This document shows positions 33,447 through 43,200 of a stretch of DNA of 64,000 nucleotides, in pieces. Position 1 is the stretch's first letter, and each line of letters starts with the position of its first letter. The translations under genes and the position numbers were made by a program. This DNA comes from an uncultured Pseudomonadales bacterium (GTDB taxonomy: Bacteria; Pseudomonadota; Gammaproteobacteria; Pseudomonadales; Azotimanducaceae). The DNA lies in the NCBI GenBank assembly GCA_958296195.1, contig OY282455.1, positions 1,426,001 through 1,490,000 on the forward strand, given 5' to 3'. The notes below the pieces were generated by a model. The model saw only the letters and a list, made by a program, of their open reading frames with translations. It searched no databases and was not told the origin of the DNA.

Positions 33447-34781
33447 CTACTCGCGTTCTTGGATGTCCTGCACCACCTTGGCGTGGGCGGCTTGGTCCAA
33501 GCGATACAGCCGTGCGGCGAGGATGATGGCCACCATGATGGCCGCTGGCGCTAGGGTCATCATGTTGTGGATGGCCGCCAAGGACGCCGTCGACTGCTCG
33601 GCGTTGGCCACATAGCCGGTCCAGGCCAGCCCGGCCGCCACCCCTGCGCCGCCCAGGGTTTTTGCCAGCTTTTGGAAGAAGCTGGACAGGGCGAAGATGG
33701 TGCCGTCGGCGCGAACGCCGTGCCGCCATTGGGCGAACTCCACGGTGTCCGGCAGCATGGCCCAGCCGAGCACGGCGATGGGCGTGCCGCCCAAGGCGAT
33801 CAAGGCTCCCCATGCGAAGATGGCGGGAATGTTGTCGTAGGGGCTGAAGTGTAGGCCTAGGCAGCCGGCCAAGGTGACCACCGCGCCGAGCAAGATGCCC
33901 CCGGCCTTGCCGTAGTGTACTGCCAACTTCGGGGTGGCGACCAAGCCGAGGAACATGACCAGCATGGTGAAGCCGAACCAAGCGGCGATCAGATCCGGGC
34001 GGTCAAGGTTGTACTTGAAATAATAGACCGCCACCGCTTGCCGCACCGTGAACGCCAGCATGCCGCAAGTGAACAGCACCATCACGATGATGAGCGGCGG
34101 GTTGGCGAAGACGGCCTTTAGGCTGTCCGCAAGGGTCAACCGTTGCGCCGGCGGCGGCTGCACTCGCTCCTCCGTGTAGCGGAAGGTCAGCAGCAGGGTG
34201 CCGGTGGCGACCAGCGCGAACAGCGCCATTGCGCCTTGGTAGCCGGCCGCCTCGGAGTCGAAGGCGCCCACCAGAATGGGCGTGCCCACGGAAACCGCCA
34301 AGCCGCCGGAGAAGGCGCAGGCCATGCGGATGGTGGAAAGCACAGTACGCTCCTGATGGGCCAGGGTAAGGGAGGCGGTCAGCGCGGAATAGGGAATGGA
34401 CACCACCGTGTAGGCGATGCCGAAGCCGATGTAGGTGGCGTAGGCCCACCACAGCTTGCCGGCGGCGGACAGGTCCGGTGCCGAAAACGTCAAAACGGCC
34501 AAGGCGCCGAGGGGCAGGCCGCCGAACAGCAGATAGGGGCGCAGCCGGCCCCAGCGGCTGCGGGTGCGTTCGGCAATGACGCCCATGATCGGATCGGTCA
34601 CCGCATCCACCAAGCGCGCCGCCAGCATCACCCCGGCTGCACCCGCCGCCGACAGGCCGAACACGTCGGTGTAGAAGTAGAGCAGGTAGGTCATCGCCGA
34701 GATGAAGTACAGGTTGATGCCGAAGTCGGCCGCCCCGTAGCCCAGCCGTTCGGCGATGGGCAGGCGTTCCGTTGCCACCGT
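33447..34781 (-). CDS. GPH-family (MelB-like) sodium/proton symporter
   Basis: About 445 residues and 12 helices. It begins LGYGAADFGINLYF, then MAARLVDAVTDPIMG-type D-x-x-x-D-P motif (ARLVDAVTDPIMGV) and RSRWGRLRPYLLFG, hallmarks of the glycoside-pentoside-hexuronide:cation symporter family; PYSAL and GTIFALSSFFQKLAKTLGG follow. ATG 34781 fits the usual family N-terminus; starts at 34808 and 34844 (GTG) are in frame. Its neighbour is a carboxylesterase, so a glycoside or ester may be imported. Substrate not deducible. Confidence 0.88.
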   Translation of the reverse strand, partial: TVATERLPIAERLGYGAADFGINLYFISAMTYLLYFYTDVFGLSAAGAAGVMLAARLVDAVTDPIMGVIAERTRSRWGRLRPYLLFGGLPLGALAVLTFSAPDLSAAGKLWWAYATYIGFGIAYTVVSIPYSALTASLTLAHQERTVLSTIRMACAFSGGLAVSVGTPILVGAFDSEAAGYQGAMALFALVATGTLLLTFRYTEERVQPPPAQRLTLADSLKAVFANPPLIIVMVLFTCGMLAFTVRQAVAVYYFKYNLDRPDLIAAWFGFTMLVMFLGLVATPKLAVHYGKAGGILLGAVVTLAGCLGLHFSPYDNIPAIFAWGALIALGGTPIAVLGWAMLPDTVEFAQWRHGVRADGTIFALSSFFQKLAKTLGGAGVAAGLAWTGYVANAEQSTASLAAIHNMMTLAPAAIMVAIILAARLYRLDQAAHAKVVQDIQERE

Positions 34782-34969
34782 CATGGCTTGCAGCGCCCGC
34801 ACCTGCATCCGGCGCCGCTGTTGACATCGACCATCATCACTCACGTTGCCACGAGTTGACGATGATAGACGCGGTGGCCGGCGGGAACAAAGGCCGCCTT
34901 GCCTGCGCGACGGAAATTCCCAGACGAGTCAATTGGCCTTACCATAGGCGCCATCTAGAGGCCCCAAGC

Positions 34970-36781
34970 ATGAACAAAATCGCCATCTCACTCATTGTTC
35001 TCGCCGCCCTAGTGGTCGCCGGCGGTTATTGGTACGTCAGTAGCCTGCCGGCGCTGGAACCGCAGCCGGAGGTGGATGGCGCCTCCCGCCGCACCACGCA
35101 GTCCGGCGATGTGGTGGGCTTCATCGCCCAGAGCGGGGCTAGGGCTTGGCTGGGCGTGCGCTTCGCCCGTCCGCCAGTCGGCCAGCGCCGCTGGCAGGCG
35201 CCGGAACCGCCGCCGCCGGCCGGCGAACTGATTGAGGCCCTGGAGTTCGGCGCCGCCTGCCCCCAATTGCATTCGCAGCTCACCAGTAGCGGCGACATGC
35301 CCGAACCGGGCCGCATGGTTGGCGATGAGGACTGCCTTTACCTCAACATTTGGTCGCCGCCAAACGCCAGCGGTCTGCCGGTCATGCTCTGGATCCACGG
35401 CGGCGGCAACACCATCGGCCACGGCGGCAACGTGGTGGGCGCCAATTTGGCGGCGGCCCGCCAAGTGGTGGTGGTGAGCATCAACTACCGTTTGGGCCTG
35501 TTCGGCTGGTTCAACCATCCGGCTCTTGCCTCGGGCGACCCCGCCGATGATTCCGGCAACTACGGCACTCTGGACATGATCCGCGCCTTGGAGTGGACCC
35601 GGGACAACATCGCCGTTTTTGGCGGTGATCCAGGCAACGTTACGGTGTTTGGCGAGTCCGCCGGCGCCTTCGACACCTTGGCGATGATCGCTTCTCCCCT
35701 GGCCAAGGGGCTGTTCCATCGGGCTGTCGTCCAGAGCGGTGGCTACGGCGTGGCCGACGTGGCCCAAGGCCAAGCGCATGAGGAGGACGGCGGGCACCCG
35801 AACAGCGCCCGGGAAATCACCAGCGCCCTGTTGATTGCCGATGGGCTGGCCGCCGATGCCGCCGCCGCCCGCGCCTTGCAGGAAAGCTGGCCCTTGACCA
35901 AATTGGTCGAGTACTTGCACGGCAAAACCCCGGCGGAGCTCTATGCAGTTTTGGACGGCGGCGCCTTTGGCATGGTCGATCTGCCCGCCAACTTCATGGA
36001 CGGCCATGTGCTGCCCGCCGTGCCCGCCGCGGAAGTTTTCTCGGTGGCGGAGAACCACAATCAGGTGCCCGTCATTCTGGGCACCAACCGCGATGAACCC
36101 ACCCTGTTCATGTCCCGCGATCCCCGGTATGTGGACAACAGGTTCGGCCTGTTCTATTCGTTGAAGGACGAGGCCGCCTACAAACGCCAAGTCCGCTACG
36201 GCGCCCGCGCTTGGAAGGCCCGGGGAGTGGATGAGCTGGCGCAGCACATGGTTGCCTCCGGCAACCCCAATGTTTACGCCTACCGCTGGGACTGGGACGA
36301 GGAGCCCAGTGTGCTGGGCTACGACCTGAGCGTCGCCCTGGGCGCCGGCCATGCCTTGGAGATTCCATTCGTCTTCGGCGACTTCTCCGGCGGCCTTGGC
36401 CTCGACTACATCTTTCCGAACGATGAAAATCAGCGGCGGCTGTCCGAAAGCATGATGTCCTACTGGACGGAGTTCGCCTACAACGGCGCTCCGGGACGGG
36501 GGCGCGATGGGGCGGAGGTTGCGTGGCTGCCTTGGGGCCAAGACGGCAAGACCTCGATCTTGCTGGACACGCCCACCGACGGCGGCATCCGCATGGACGA
36601 CGAAACCGTTACCTACGCCTCCATCAAGGCGGAACTGATTGCGGATGCGTCGTTCACCGGGGCCCAGGAGCGTTGCGAACTCTATGTGCGCATCTTCCGC
36701 TTCTCGGATTTGTTCGATGCGGACGAGTACGCAGATATTGGCTGCGCCGCCTACCCACCGGAGAACGTTAGCTGGTTCTAG
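34970..36781 (+). CDS. Type-B carboxylesterase, membrane-anchored or exported
   Basis: 603 residues. An N-terminal hydrophobic segment (ISLIVLAALVVAGGYWYV) serves as signal or anchor. The catalytic domain has EDCLYLNIWSP, HGGGNTIG, FGESAGAFDTLA (nucleophile Ser) and AGHALEIPFVFG (catalytic His). ATG 34970 is the only start directly before the signal. It is divergent from the GPH symporter and its last 4 bp are shared with the end of the following minus-strand transporter gene. Likely hydrolyses an ester in the periplasm. Confidence 0.92.
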   Translation: MNKIAISLIVLAALVVAGGYWYVSSLPALEPQPEVDGASRRTTQSGDVVGFIAQSGARAWLGVRFARPPVGQRRWQAPEPPPPAGELIEALEFGAACPQLHSQLTSSGDMPEPGRMVGDEDCLYLNIWSPPNASGLPVMLWIHGGGNTIGHGGNVVGANLAAARQVVVVSINYRLGLFGWFNHPALASGDPADDSGNYGTLDMIRALEWTRDNIAVFGGDPGNVTVFGESAGAFDTLAMIASPLAKGLFHRAVVQSGGYGVADVAQGQAHEEDGGHPNSAREITSALLIADGLAADAAAARALQESWPLTKLVEYLHGKTPAELYAVLDGGAFGMVDLPANFMDGHVLPAVPAAEVFSVAENHNQVPVILGTNRDEPTLFMSRDPRYVDNRFGLFYSLKDEAAYKRQVRYGARAWKARGVDELAQHMVASGNPNVYAYRWDWDEEPSVLGYDLSVALGAGHALEIPFVFGDFSGGLGLDYIFPNDENQRRLSESMMSYWTEFAYNGAPGRGRDGAEVAWLPWGQDGKTSILLDTPTDGGIRMDDETVTYASIKAELIADASFTGAQERCELYVRIFRFSDLFDADEYADIGCAAYPPENVSWF

Positions 36782-38022
36782 GGCGACGCACTCGCCGTGT
36801 TGGGCGCCGCATCCTGCGGCTGGTGACTTGACGAAGCGGCAGGCCGTTGCGCCTGCCGCAGCACCGGCCAGCAGAGGCTGAAGCCCAGCCAGAAGCAAGC
36901 CGCGGCGAACCAACCGGTGGCCGCGAAGCCGCCGGAGGCATCGCTGATGGCCCCGCCCACGAAGGGGGCCGCCGCGCCGGCCACCAGCACGAAGGCGGGA
37001 TGCGAACCGGCCAGCGCCCCGGAGGGGTCCAACCGCGCCAGCACGCCGAGCATGATGGGCATCAGCGCCATGGGCAGCACAGCGAACAGCGGTGCGGCCA
37101 GGATGAAGGCCAAGGGCCGGTCGAGGTTGGCCAGGATCAATGCACCCAAGGTCATCAGCGCGATGAGCACCAGCATGGGCGCCAGTGGTTTGATGCGGCT
37201 GCCGATGTAGCCGGTCAACAAGGGCAGCCCGATGCCGATGCCGGCACCGGCCATTAGAACGTAACCCACCACTTCCACCTCCAAGGACGCTTCACGGCCA
37301 AGGATGACCAAAAAGATGCCTAGGTTGCCGTGCCCGTGGAAGATGACGCCGAGGCCAAACAGGGCCAGCCAGCCGATGCCAATGGGCTTGGCGCCGGCTT
37401 GGTCTTGGGCTGTCGGCGGCGCTGGGGCCGGAACGGGGGTGTAGCGGATGAACAGCAGCGCCCCCAAGGAGAACAGGATATAGACCACGAAAAGACCGTC
37501 CATCTCGTTCCAGTGGGTCCAGCTCAAGGCTGGATGCTCATTGGCGAACAGGTGCATCGCCAAGGCGCGGGGCATGAGGAATCCCAACGCCATGCCCAAG
37601 ACCCCCACCATCGAATTGATGATGCCGAAGGTCATTTCCGGCTTGGTCGAACGGGCCGCGGTGGCCATGATGGTGGCCGCTACCGCGCCTAGGGCGAACC
37701 CGGCCGGCACCCGCAGCAACAACAGTTCCGTGACGTTGTTGGTGAACAAGGACAGGGCGTTGAAGGCGACGATGCCCGAGGCCCCTAGGAAATAGACCCG
37801 ATGCGGGTTCAGCTTGCCGGCCAGCCGGGCCAGCAGCAGATTGCCGCAGGCGATGGCGGCCATCTCCAGGGAGGCCACCAGTCCGGCCCGCGTATTGGTG
37901 ATGTCGAACGACAGGGCGATGGCGTCTATGTTGTAGGGCATGCCGATGTTGGCCGCAAAGGCCAGCAGCAGCACCGCCGTCAGCGCCACCACCTGCCAGG
38001 ACGTGAACTCAATCCGCTGCAT
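36778..38022 (-). CDS. Major facilitator superfamily transporter
   Basis: 414 residues, 12 predicted helices (first at ~11-30: VVALTAVLLLAFAANIGMPYNI), with a central loop rich in Pro/Ala (~195-215) and a Ser/Ala-rich C-terminal tail. The N-terminal GNLLLARLAGKLNPHRV resembles the MFS loop 2-3 motif. It converges on the esterase with overlapping stop codons (CTAG). Substrate unknown. Confidence 0.85.
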   Translation of the reverse strand: MQRIEFTSWQVVALTAVLLLAFAANIGMPYNIDAIALSFDITNTRAGLVASLEMAAIACGNLLLARLAGKLNPHRVYFLGASGIVAFNALSLFTNNVTELLLLRVPAGFALGAVAATIMATAARSTKPEMTFGIINSMVGVLGMALGFLMPRALAMHLFANEHPALSWTHWNEMDGLFVVYILFSLGALLFIRYTPVPAPAPPTAQDQAGAKPIGIGWLALFGLGVIFHGHGNLGIFLVILGREASLEVEVVGYVLMAGAGIGIGLPLLTGYIGSRIKPLAPMLVLIALMTLGALILANLDRPLAFILAAPLFAVLPMALMPIMLGVLARLDPSGALAGSHPAFVLVAGAAAPFVGGAISDASGGFAATGWFAAACFWLGFSLCWPVLRQAQRPAASSSHQPQDAAPNTASASP

Positions 38023-38323
38023 CGCTGATTCCCCAATCCGAACGCTTCATTCAGGGGCGCGATAGCCCCCATGATCCTTCGCCACCGGGTGCCAACACCG
38101 GCCGTTGCTTCCCATGCGCCAGCCTAGCACGGGGCTGTGGACGCTTCCGAGCAAAGACATCTCGCCGCCATGTGCCCGTGGTTGTGGCGCTGGGCAGGAA
38201 TCCCAGTGCGGCAGCGTCGCCGATAAACAACTTTGGGATGCTCCCCGTGCGCGCCTGCAGTTGATGGACGCGCCGCCGAATTTCGCTGACAATTACGGTC
38301 CCTTGCAACTCGGCTGACGTCTT
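38023..38323. other. Intergenic region without a supported gene
   Basis: 301 bp between the divergent transporter and MaoC-like genes. The open frames on both strands lack ribosome-binding sites and recognisable protein features. Confidence 0.4.
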
Positions 38324-39271
38324 ATGTCAAAACCTCCAAGCCTTGCGGACATCCGCGCTCTGGTTGGTCATCGCTTCCCCGGCGGGGTTTACAGCATCGC
38401 CCACTGGGAGAACTTTCTACTCACCGAATGCACCGGCGCTGCGCCGCTGCCCGATGGCTTGGCCCATCCGGTGGCGCTGTTTCATGCGCCCATTCTAGGC
38501 GCCAAGACGACCATCAAGGAGATGTTCACGGTGGGGTATGCGGAGTCGGACTTCTCCATCGGCATTGAGAGCTACGACTGGGAGATTTTCCGGCCCCTGC
38601 GCGAGGAAACCCCCTATCAAGTCACGGGAGAGGTGAGCGAGGCGGACCGCTGCGCCGCGGAAAGCCACGTCTTTGACCGCATTCAGTTTCGCTTCGAGCT
38701 GTTCGCCCCGGAAGGGGCGTTGGCCGCCCGCTCTACCATCACTTGGCACTACCGGCGCAGTCTTAAGCCGGATGGGTCCGAACGGGCGCTTGCCCTGTCT
38801 GCCGATGCGGAGCATGCATCCGCAGCACCGGCTGGCGCTTCGCCCGCCGCCGGTTCGGGCGGCGCGGAAGGTGGGGAAAGCGAGGTTCCACCCTGGCTTA
38901 TGGAGCGGGTGCGGCCGGAGCGCATGCGCACCATGGCCGCCATTCTGCGGGACCCGAACCCAGTGCATTGGGACCCGTCGGTGGTGGAGAAGTTGGGCTT
39001 CGGCCAGCACACCATCAATCAAGGGCCGCTCGGCCTGAGCTACATGGTCAACATGCTGCACGCTTGGGCCGGCCCGGAGTCCCTGCGCCGACTCTTCATG
39101 CGCTTCCCCTTAGTCATTCTCGACGGCGACCGCATCACCGCCCGCGGGCGGGTCACCCACCGGCGCGAAGCGGGCGGCGAACGGCTCGCGGACTGCGACA
39201 TCTGGCTGGATCGGGAAGGCACTGCGCCGCCGCTGCTGGGTAAGGCCACGGTTGCGCTCGGCCCAGCTTAG
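38324..39271 (+). CDS. MaoC-type double hot-dog hydratase/dehydratase
   Basis: 315 residues in two hot-dog halves. The first (~10-150) resembles the FAS1-like dehydratase region; the second (~195-310) has the hydratase-like motif DPNPVHWDPSVVEKLGFG..INQGPLG. A disordered Ala/Gly/Ser linker (~165-190) joins them. Such proteins hydrate enoyl-CoA or dehydrate 3-hydroxyacyl-CoA (mesaconyl-CoA hydratase-like). Substrate unknown, likely CoA-linked catabolism. Confidence 0.82.
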   Translation: MSKPPSLADIRALVGHRFPGGVYSIAHWENFLLTECTGAAPLPDGLAHPVALFHAPILGAKTTIKEMFTVGYAESDFSIGIESYDWEIFRPLREETPYQVTGEVSEADRCAAESHVFDRIQFRFELFAPEGALAARSTITWHYRRSLKPDGSERALALSADAEHASAAPAGASPAAGSGGAEGGESEVPPWLMERVRPERMRTMAAILRDPNPVHWDPSVVEKLGFGQHTINQGPLGLSYMVNMLHAWAGPESLRRLFMRFPLVILDGDRITARGRVTHRREAGGERLADCDIWLDREGTAPPLLGKATVALGPA

Positions 39272-39304
39272 CCGCGGCATCCGCCCGTCAGGCCAAAGCA
39301 CGCC

Positions 39305-39958
39305 CTATTCGGGTTGGTCGGGCGGCTGCCCCCAGCGGTCCCAGAAGGCGATCTCCCGCGCACCCGCCCGTTGCGCCCGCTTCATCTTCGCGCCCTTAGC
39401 GTAGGCGATGGGCAACATCACGGTTAGCACCGCGTCCTTGGGCATCCGGATGATGTCGGCCACCTCCGTCTGCCGGGAGGCCAGCAGGGACGTCCAGGTG
39501 GCGCCGATGCCCCGCGCCCGCAACGCCAGCATCAACGACCAAGCCGCCGGCAGAATGGAGCCGAAGTAGGCGACCTGGGTGGGGAAGCCCTCATCCGGTG
39601 GCGGCAGCGCGTTGCAGACCAGAATCATGGCCGGAATTTCGTGCAGGCGGCCGATCAGGGCTTGTTGGGTGGCCTTGATCTCGATGCCTCGCTGCTGCGC
39701 CAGTTGCTGCAGGCTGTCCCTGTACAGCGCCGCCAGCCGGGCCTTGACGGCCGCCTCCTGCACCACGACGAAGCGCCAGCTTTCGCCGCCCAGCCCGACG
39801 GGCGCTTGGGCGGCGATGTCGATGCAGTCGAGAACCACCTGCCGCTCCACTGGCCGCGCAAAGTCCAAGTGACGCCGCACGGAGCGGGCCGTGGCCAGCA
39901 CGTTGTCGATCCTGGCCAGGTCGGATGGCTGTTCGACATGGTCGCTTTGTTCCGGCAT
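39305..39958 (-). CDS. Nitroreductase-family flavoprotein
   Basis: 217 residues with the FMN-binding pattern: TARSVRRHLDFARPVERQ, AQAPVGLGGESWRFVVV, late SLMLALRARGIGATWTSL and the C-terminal IMLP-like IAYAKG. These enzymes are NAD(P)H-dependent FMN reductases of nitro compounds, quinones or enones. Converges with the MaoC-like gene, 33 nt apart. Substrate unknown. Confidence 0.9.
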   Translation of the reverse strand: MPEQSDHVEQPSDLARIDNVLATARSVRRHLDFARPVERQVVLDCIDIAAQAPVGLGGESWRFVVVQEAAVKARLAALYRDSLQQLAQQRGIEIKATQQALIGRLHEIPAMILVCNALPPPDEGFPTQVAYFGSILPAAWSLMLALRARGIGATWTSLLASRQTEVADIIRMPKDAVLTVMLPIAYAKGAKMKRAQRAGAREIAFWDRWGQPPDQPE

Positions 39959-40212
39959 TTTTTGGGTGTCCTGTCAACGGCAAGCCCCACCAACCAAGCA
40001 TTCTAGTCCCACCCCGGTGGCGTGACGGTCTTAACGCAACGTCTCTTTCCGCAGGTTCCAGTCCGGGAGCTCCCCGACCACCCTGACCGAGGTGGTTTCA
40101 AACCAAAGGAGAGAAGTGGCTGCGCCATTGCCCAGTGATGACGATTGAGTGGGATTTTGTAAAATAAGGAAATGAGATTTCAAAAAAGCGGGCAAGGCGC
40201 TGGTCAATTACC

Positions 40213-43200
40213 ATGAAATTTGGCCCTTTTTGCCTGAAAAGGACGTCCACAGCCCCCATGCACCGCTTGGAACAGTTCCTAAAGCTGCGCTTGCCGGCGT
40301 TTTGCGTAGCTGGAAACAATCGGCGAATTTGTTTGGCCAAGTCCTCGCCCGCGGTGTTCCTTGCCGTGGGACTGCTCGTCGCTGGGCAGTTGACCGCGCT
40401 GTCGGCGCACGCCATCAGAGGCGGGCAGGTGGCCGAGGCGGGCAGGTGGCCGTACCACGTCTCCATGTTCATCCGCGACGCCCACGCTTGCGGCGGCACA
40501 CTGGTGACGCCCCGCTACGTTTTGACCGCGGCCCACTGCCCGCAAGGCTTGCCGAGGGAGATCCTCAGCATCTATGTCGGCTCCCAAAGAATCGATGGTT
40601 CCGGCCAGTTCATCAAGGTGGCCGCTGTTTATGTGCATCCCCGCTACGACGGCAACCGAACCCACGACATCGCCCTCCTGGAGTTGGAGACGCCGGCGCC
40701 GGCCAGCTACGGCACGGCGACGCTGCCCAACCTCGCCATTCATGACCGCATTGTTGCGGCTGGCGAGGAGGCAGCGGCTATTGGTTGGGGGACCTTGGGC
40801 CCGCTCAGCTACAGTAGTCCCATCGAATTGCGCCAGGCATCCTTGACGCTGAGATCCGATGCTTCGTGCCGCAACGTATTCGGCAGCGGCTTCAATTCCG
40901 ATGCGCACTTCTGCACCCACAACGTCGTGGAGGTTCGAGGCATTTGCGTGGCCGACAGCGGCGGCCCCACGTTCGTGCGTCGCGACGGCATCGACTACCA
41001 GGTGGGCATCAACAGTTTCGCCGAGACCTTCTATTCAAGTAGCCTGTTCTGCACAAGGTCGGGCTTCACTAAGGTGGCGTCCTATGTGGATTGGATCAAC
41101 TACCTCATCAGCCCACGCCCGCCGGCGAGCCCCGCCAATTTCCGGGCCCTCGCCAGTAGGGGGGCCGTCTCGCTGACTTGGGACAGGGCGCGGACGCACC
41201 GCATCACGGGCTACGAATATCGCTACCGGACCGGAGGCGGCACCTGGGGGGAGTGGACGGCAGTGCCCGACAGCGGCCGGAACACGGACACCGCCAGGGT
41301 GGCGGGCCTGACCAACGGAGTGGCCTACGGGCTGCAGGTGCGGGCGATCAACTGGGACGGCGCCGGCGAACCCAGCGCGGAGGAGTTCGCAACGCCGATG
41401 GCCGCCATGGACCTCACGCCCTCCTTCGGCGACACGACGCTGGCGGGCTGGAGCTACATCAAGGACGCTCTGATCATCACCCGACAATTGCCGCAAGCGG
41501 CCGGCGGCGACGGCAACCTGACCTATGCGGTCTCGCCCACCCTGCCGGCCGGCCTCTCGTTCGCCGCCGCCACGCGCCAGCTCTCCGGCACACCCACGGC
41601 AACCCAGACGCCGGCCGAATACCGCTACACGGCCACTGATCTGGACGGCGACGTCGCCAGCCTGACGTTCGTTCTGGATGTGTCCGCCGCGATGAGCGAT
41701 CGCAGCGGGGCCGTCCGCAGCTTCATAGGCGGGTGGTTCGGTGACGTCGGGATAAGCTTCCCAAGCTGGAGCGATTTCAGCGAGGCGTTGATGGAGGAGG
41801 CGGCCGTGCCCGTCATTCGGTTGGGCCACTGCGCCGCGCAACCAGAGAGAATGGGCTGCATTATTGGTGCCGACGGGGTGAGCACCGTGGTGGCCCAGAG
41901 CCTTGCCGGCTGGCCCACTGTTCATACGATGACCATCCGAAACGAGCGTTTGAGCACCCTGCCCGGCACGTTCGTTGGCTACCACAATCGCTTGAGGAAT
42001 CTGCAGCTGTACGAAAACCGCATCACCGCCCTGCCCGACGGGATCTTCGACTACATGGACTTGGACGCCCTTTGGCTGCACGGCAACACCGGCAGCCCCT
42101 TCACGCTGGCGGTGGCCGCCAAGTCGTCCGACGGATCGGTTTACGCCCACCTGCCGCAGGCCGCGCCCAAGGAGATCAGCGTCGATTGGACGGCCTCCGG
42201 CGGCTCCACCGCCACCGGCACGGCCGTCATCCCGGCCGGCAAGCGCGACGGAACGCCGTTCAGCCTAGCCTCCCCGCAGGACATCGTCATGACCCTGAGC
42301 AACCCGAGGCTCACGGGAATCACCGAAAGCCTGAGCGACAGCGCCGGCAACTTTCGTGGATTCAACCTGACGATGGCGTCCACAACCACCGCCACCATAA
42401 CCGCCAGCACGGGAACCAATCCGCCGCCAGCGCCGCCGGCGCCGCCCGCGCCACCGAGCGAGGCGCCGACCGCCAACGCCGGCGCCGACGCCAGCGTGGC
42501 CGAAGGCGCGCAGGCGACTTTGGACGGCGCCGACAGCGAGGACCCGGAGGGCGGCGCCTTGACCTACGCCTGGACCCAGCTCACCCGGCCGCTGGTGGCT
42601 TTGAGCGACGCCGCCGCCACCCAGCCGACGTTCACCGCCCCGTCCGGGCTGCCGCTTAGCTTCGAGCTCAGGTTTTCGTTGACCGTCACCGACCCCACCG
42701 GCGTGGCCTCCGACCCGGACACCGTGGCGGTCCGCGTCATCTCCAAGCCCCGCATCAGCGCCGTGGCCATCGCCGGTGCGCCGCCCGTGGGCGGCAGCTA
42801 CCGCAAGGGCGATCGGATTCGCGCCACCGTGACCTTCACCCAGGCCGTCGCGGTGACAGGCTCGCCGCAACTGACGCTGGACGTCGGCGGGAGGCAGCGC
42901 CCGGCGCTTTGGACCGGCATCACCAACAGCCGCACCCTAACCTTCGATTACTTGGTGGGCGAGGGGGACCTGGACGCCAACGGCGTGGGCATTGACGCCA
43001 ACTCCCTCTCCCTCAACGGCGGCGGCATCAACTACCTCGCCGGCAGCGGCGGCGCCGCAGCCGTGCTCACCCACAAGGCCGCGGCTGAGGACGCCGACCA
43101 CAAGGTCGACGGCAGCGTGGCGACGATCAGCAGCGTCGCCATCGCCTCCGCGCCGGAGAGCGGCGCCGCCTACCAACTCGGCGAACCCATCATCGTCAAC

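Noticed and set aside
35009-36913. 634-aa minus-strand frame across the second carboxylesterase
   Set aside because: Antisense of an intact enzyme with complete catalytic motifs; no Shine-Dalgarno or domain.
38051-38308. 85-aa minus-strand frame between the transporter and MaoC genes
   Set aside because: No ribosome-binding site, Arg/Pro-rich composition, no recognisable motif.
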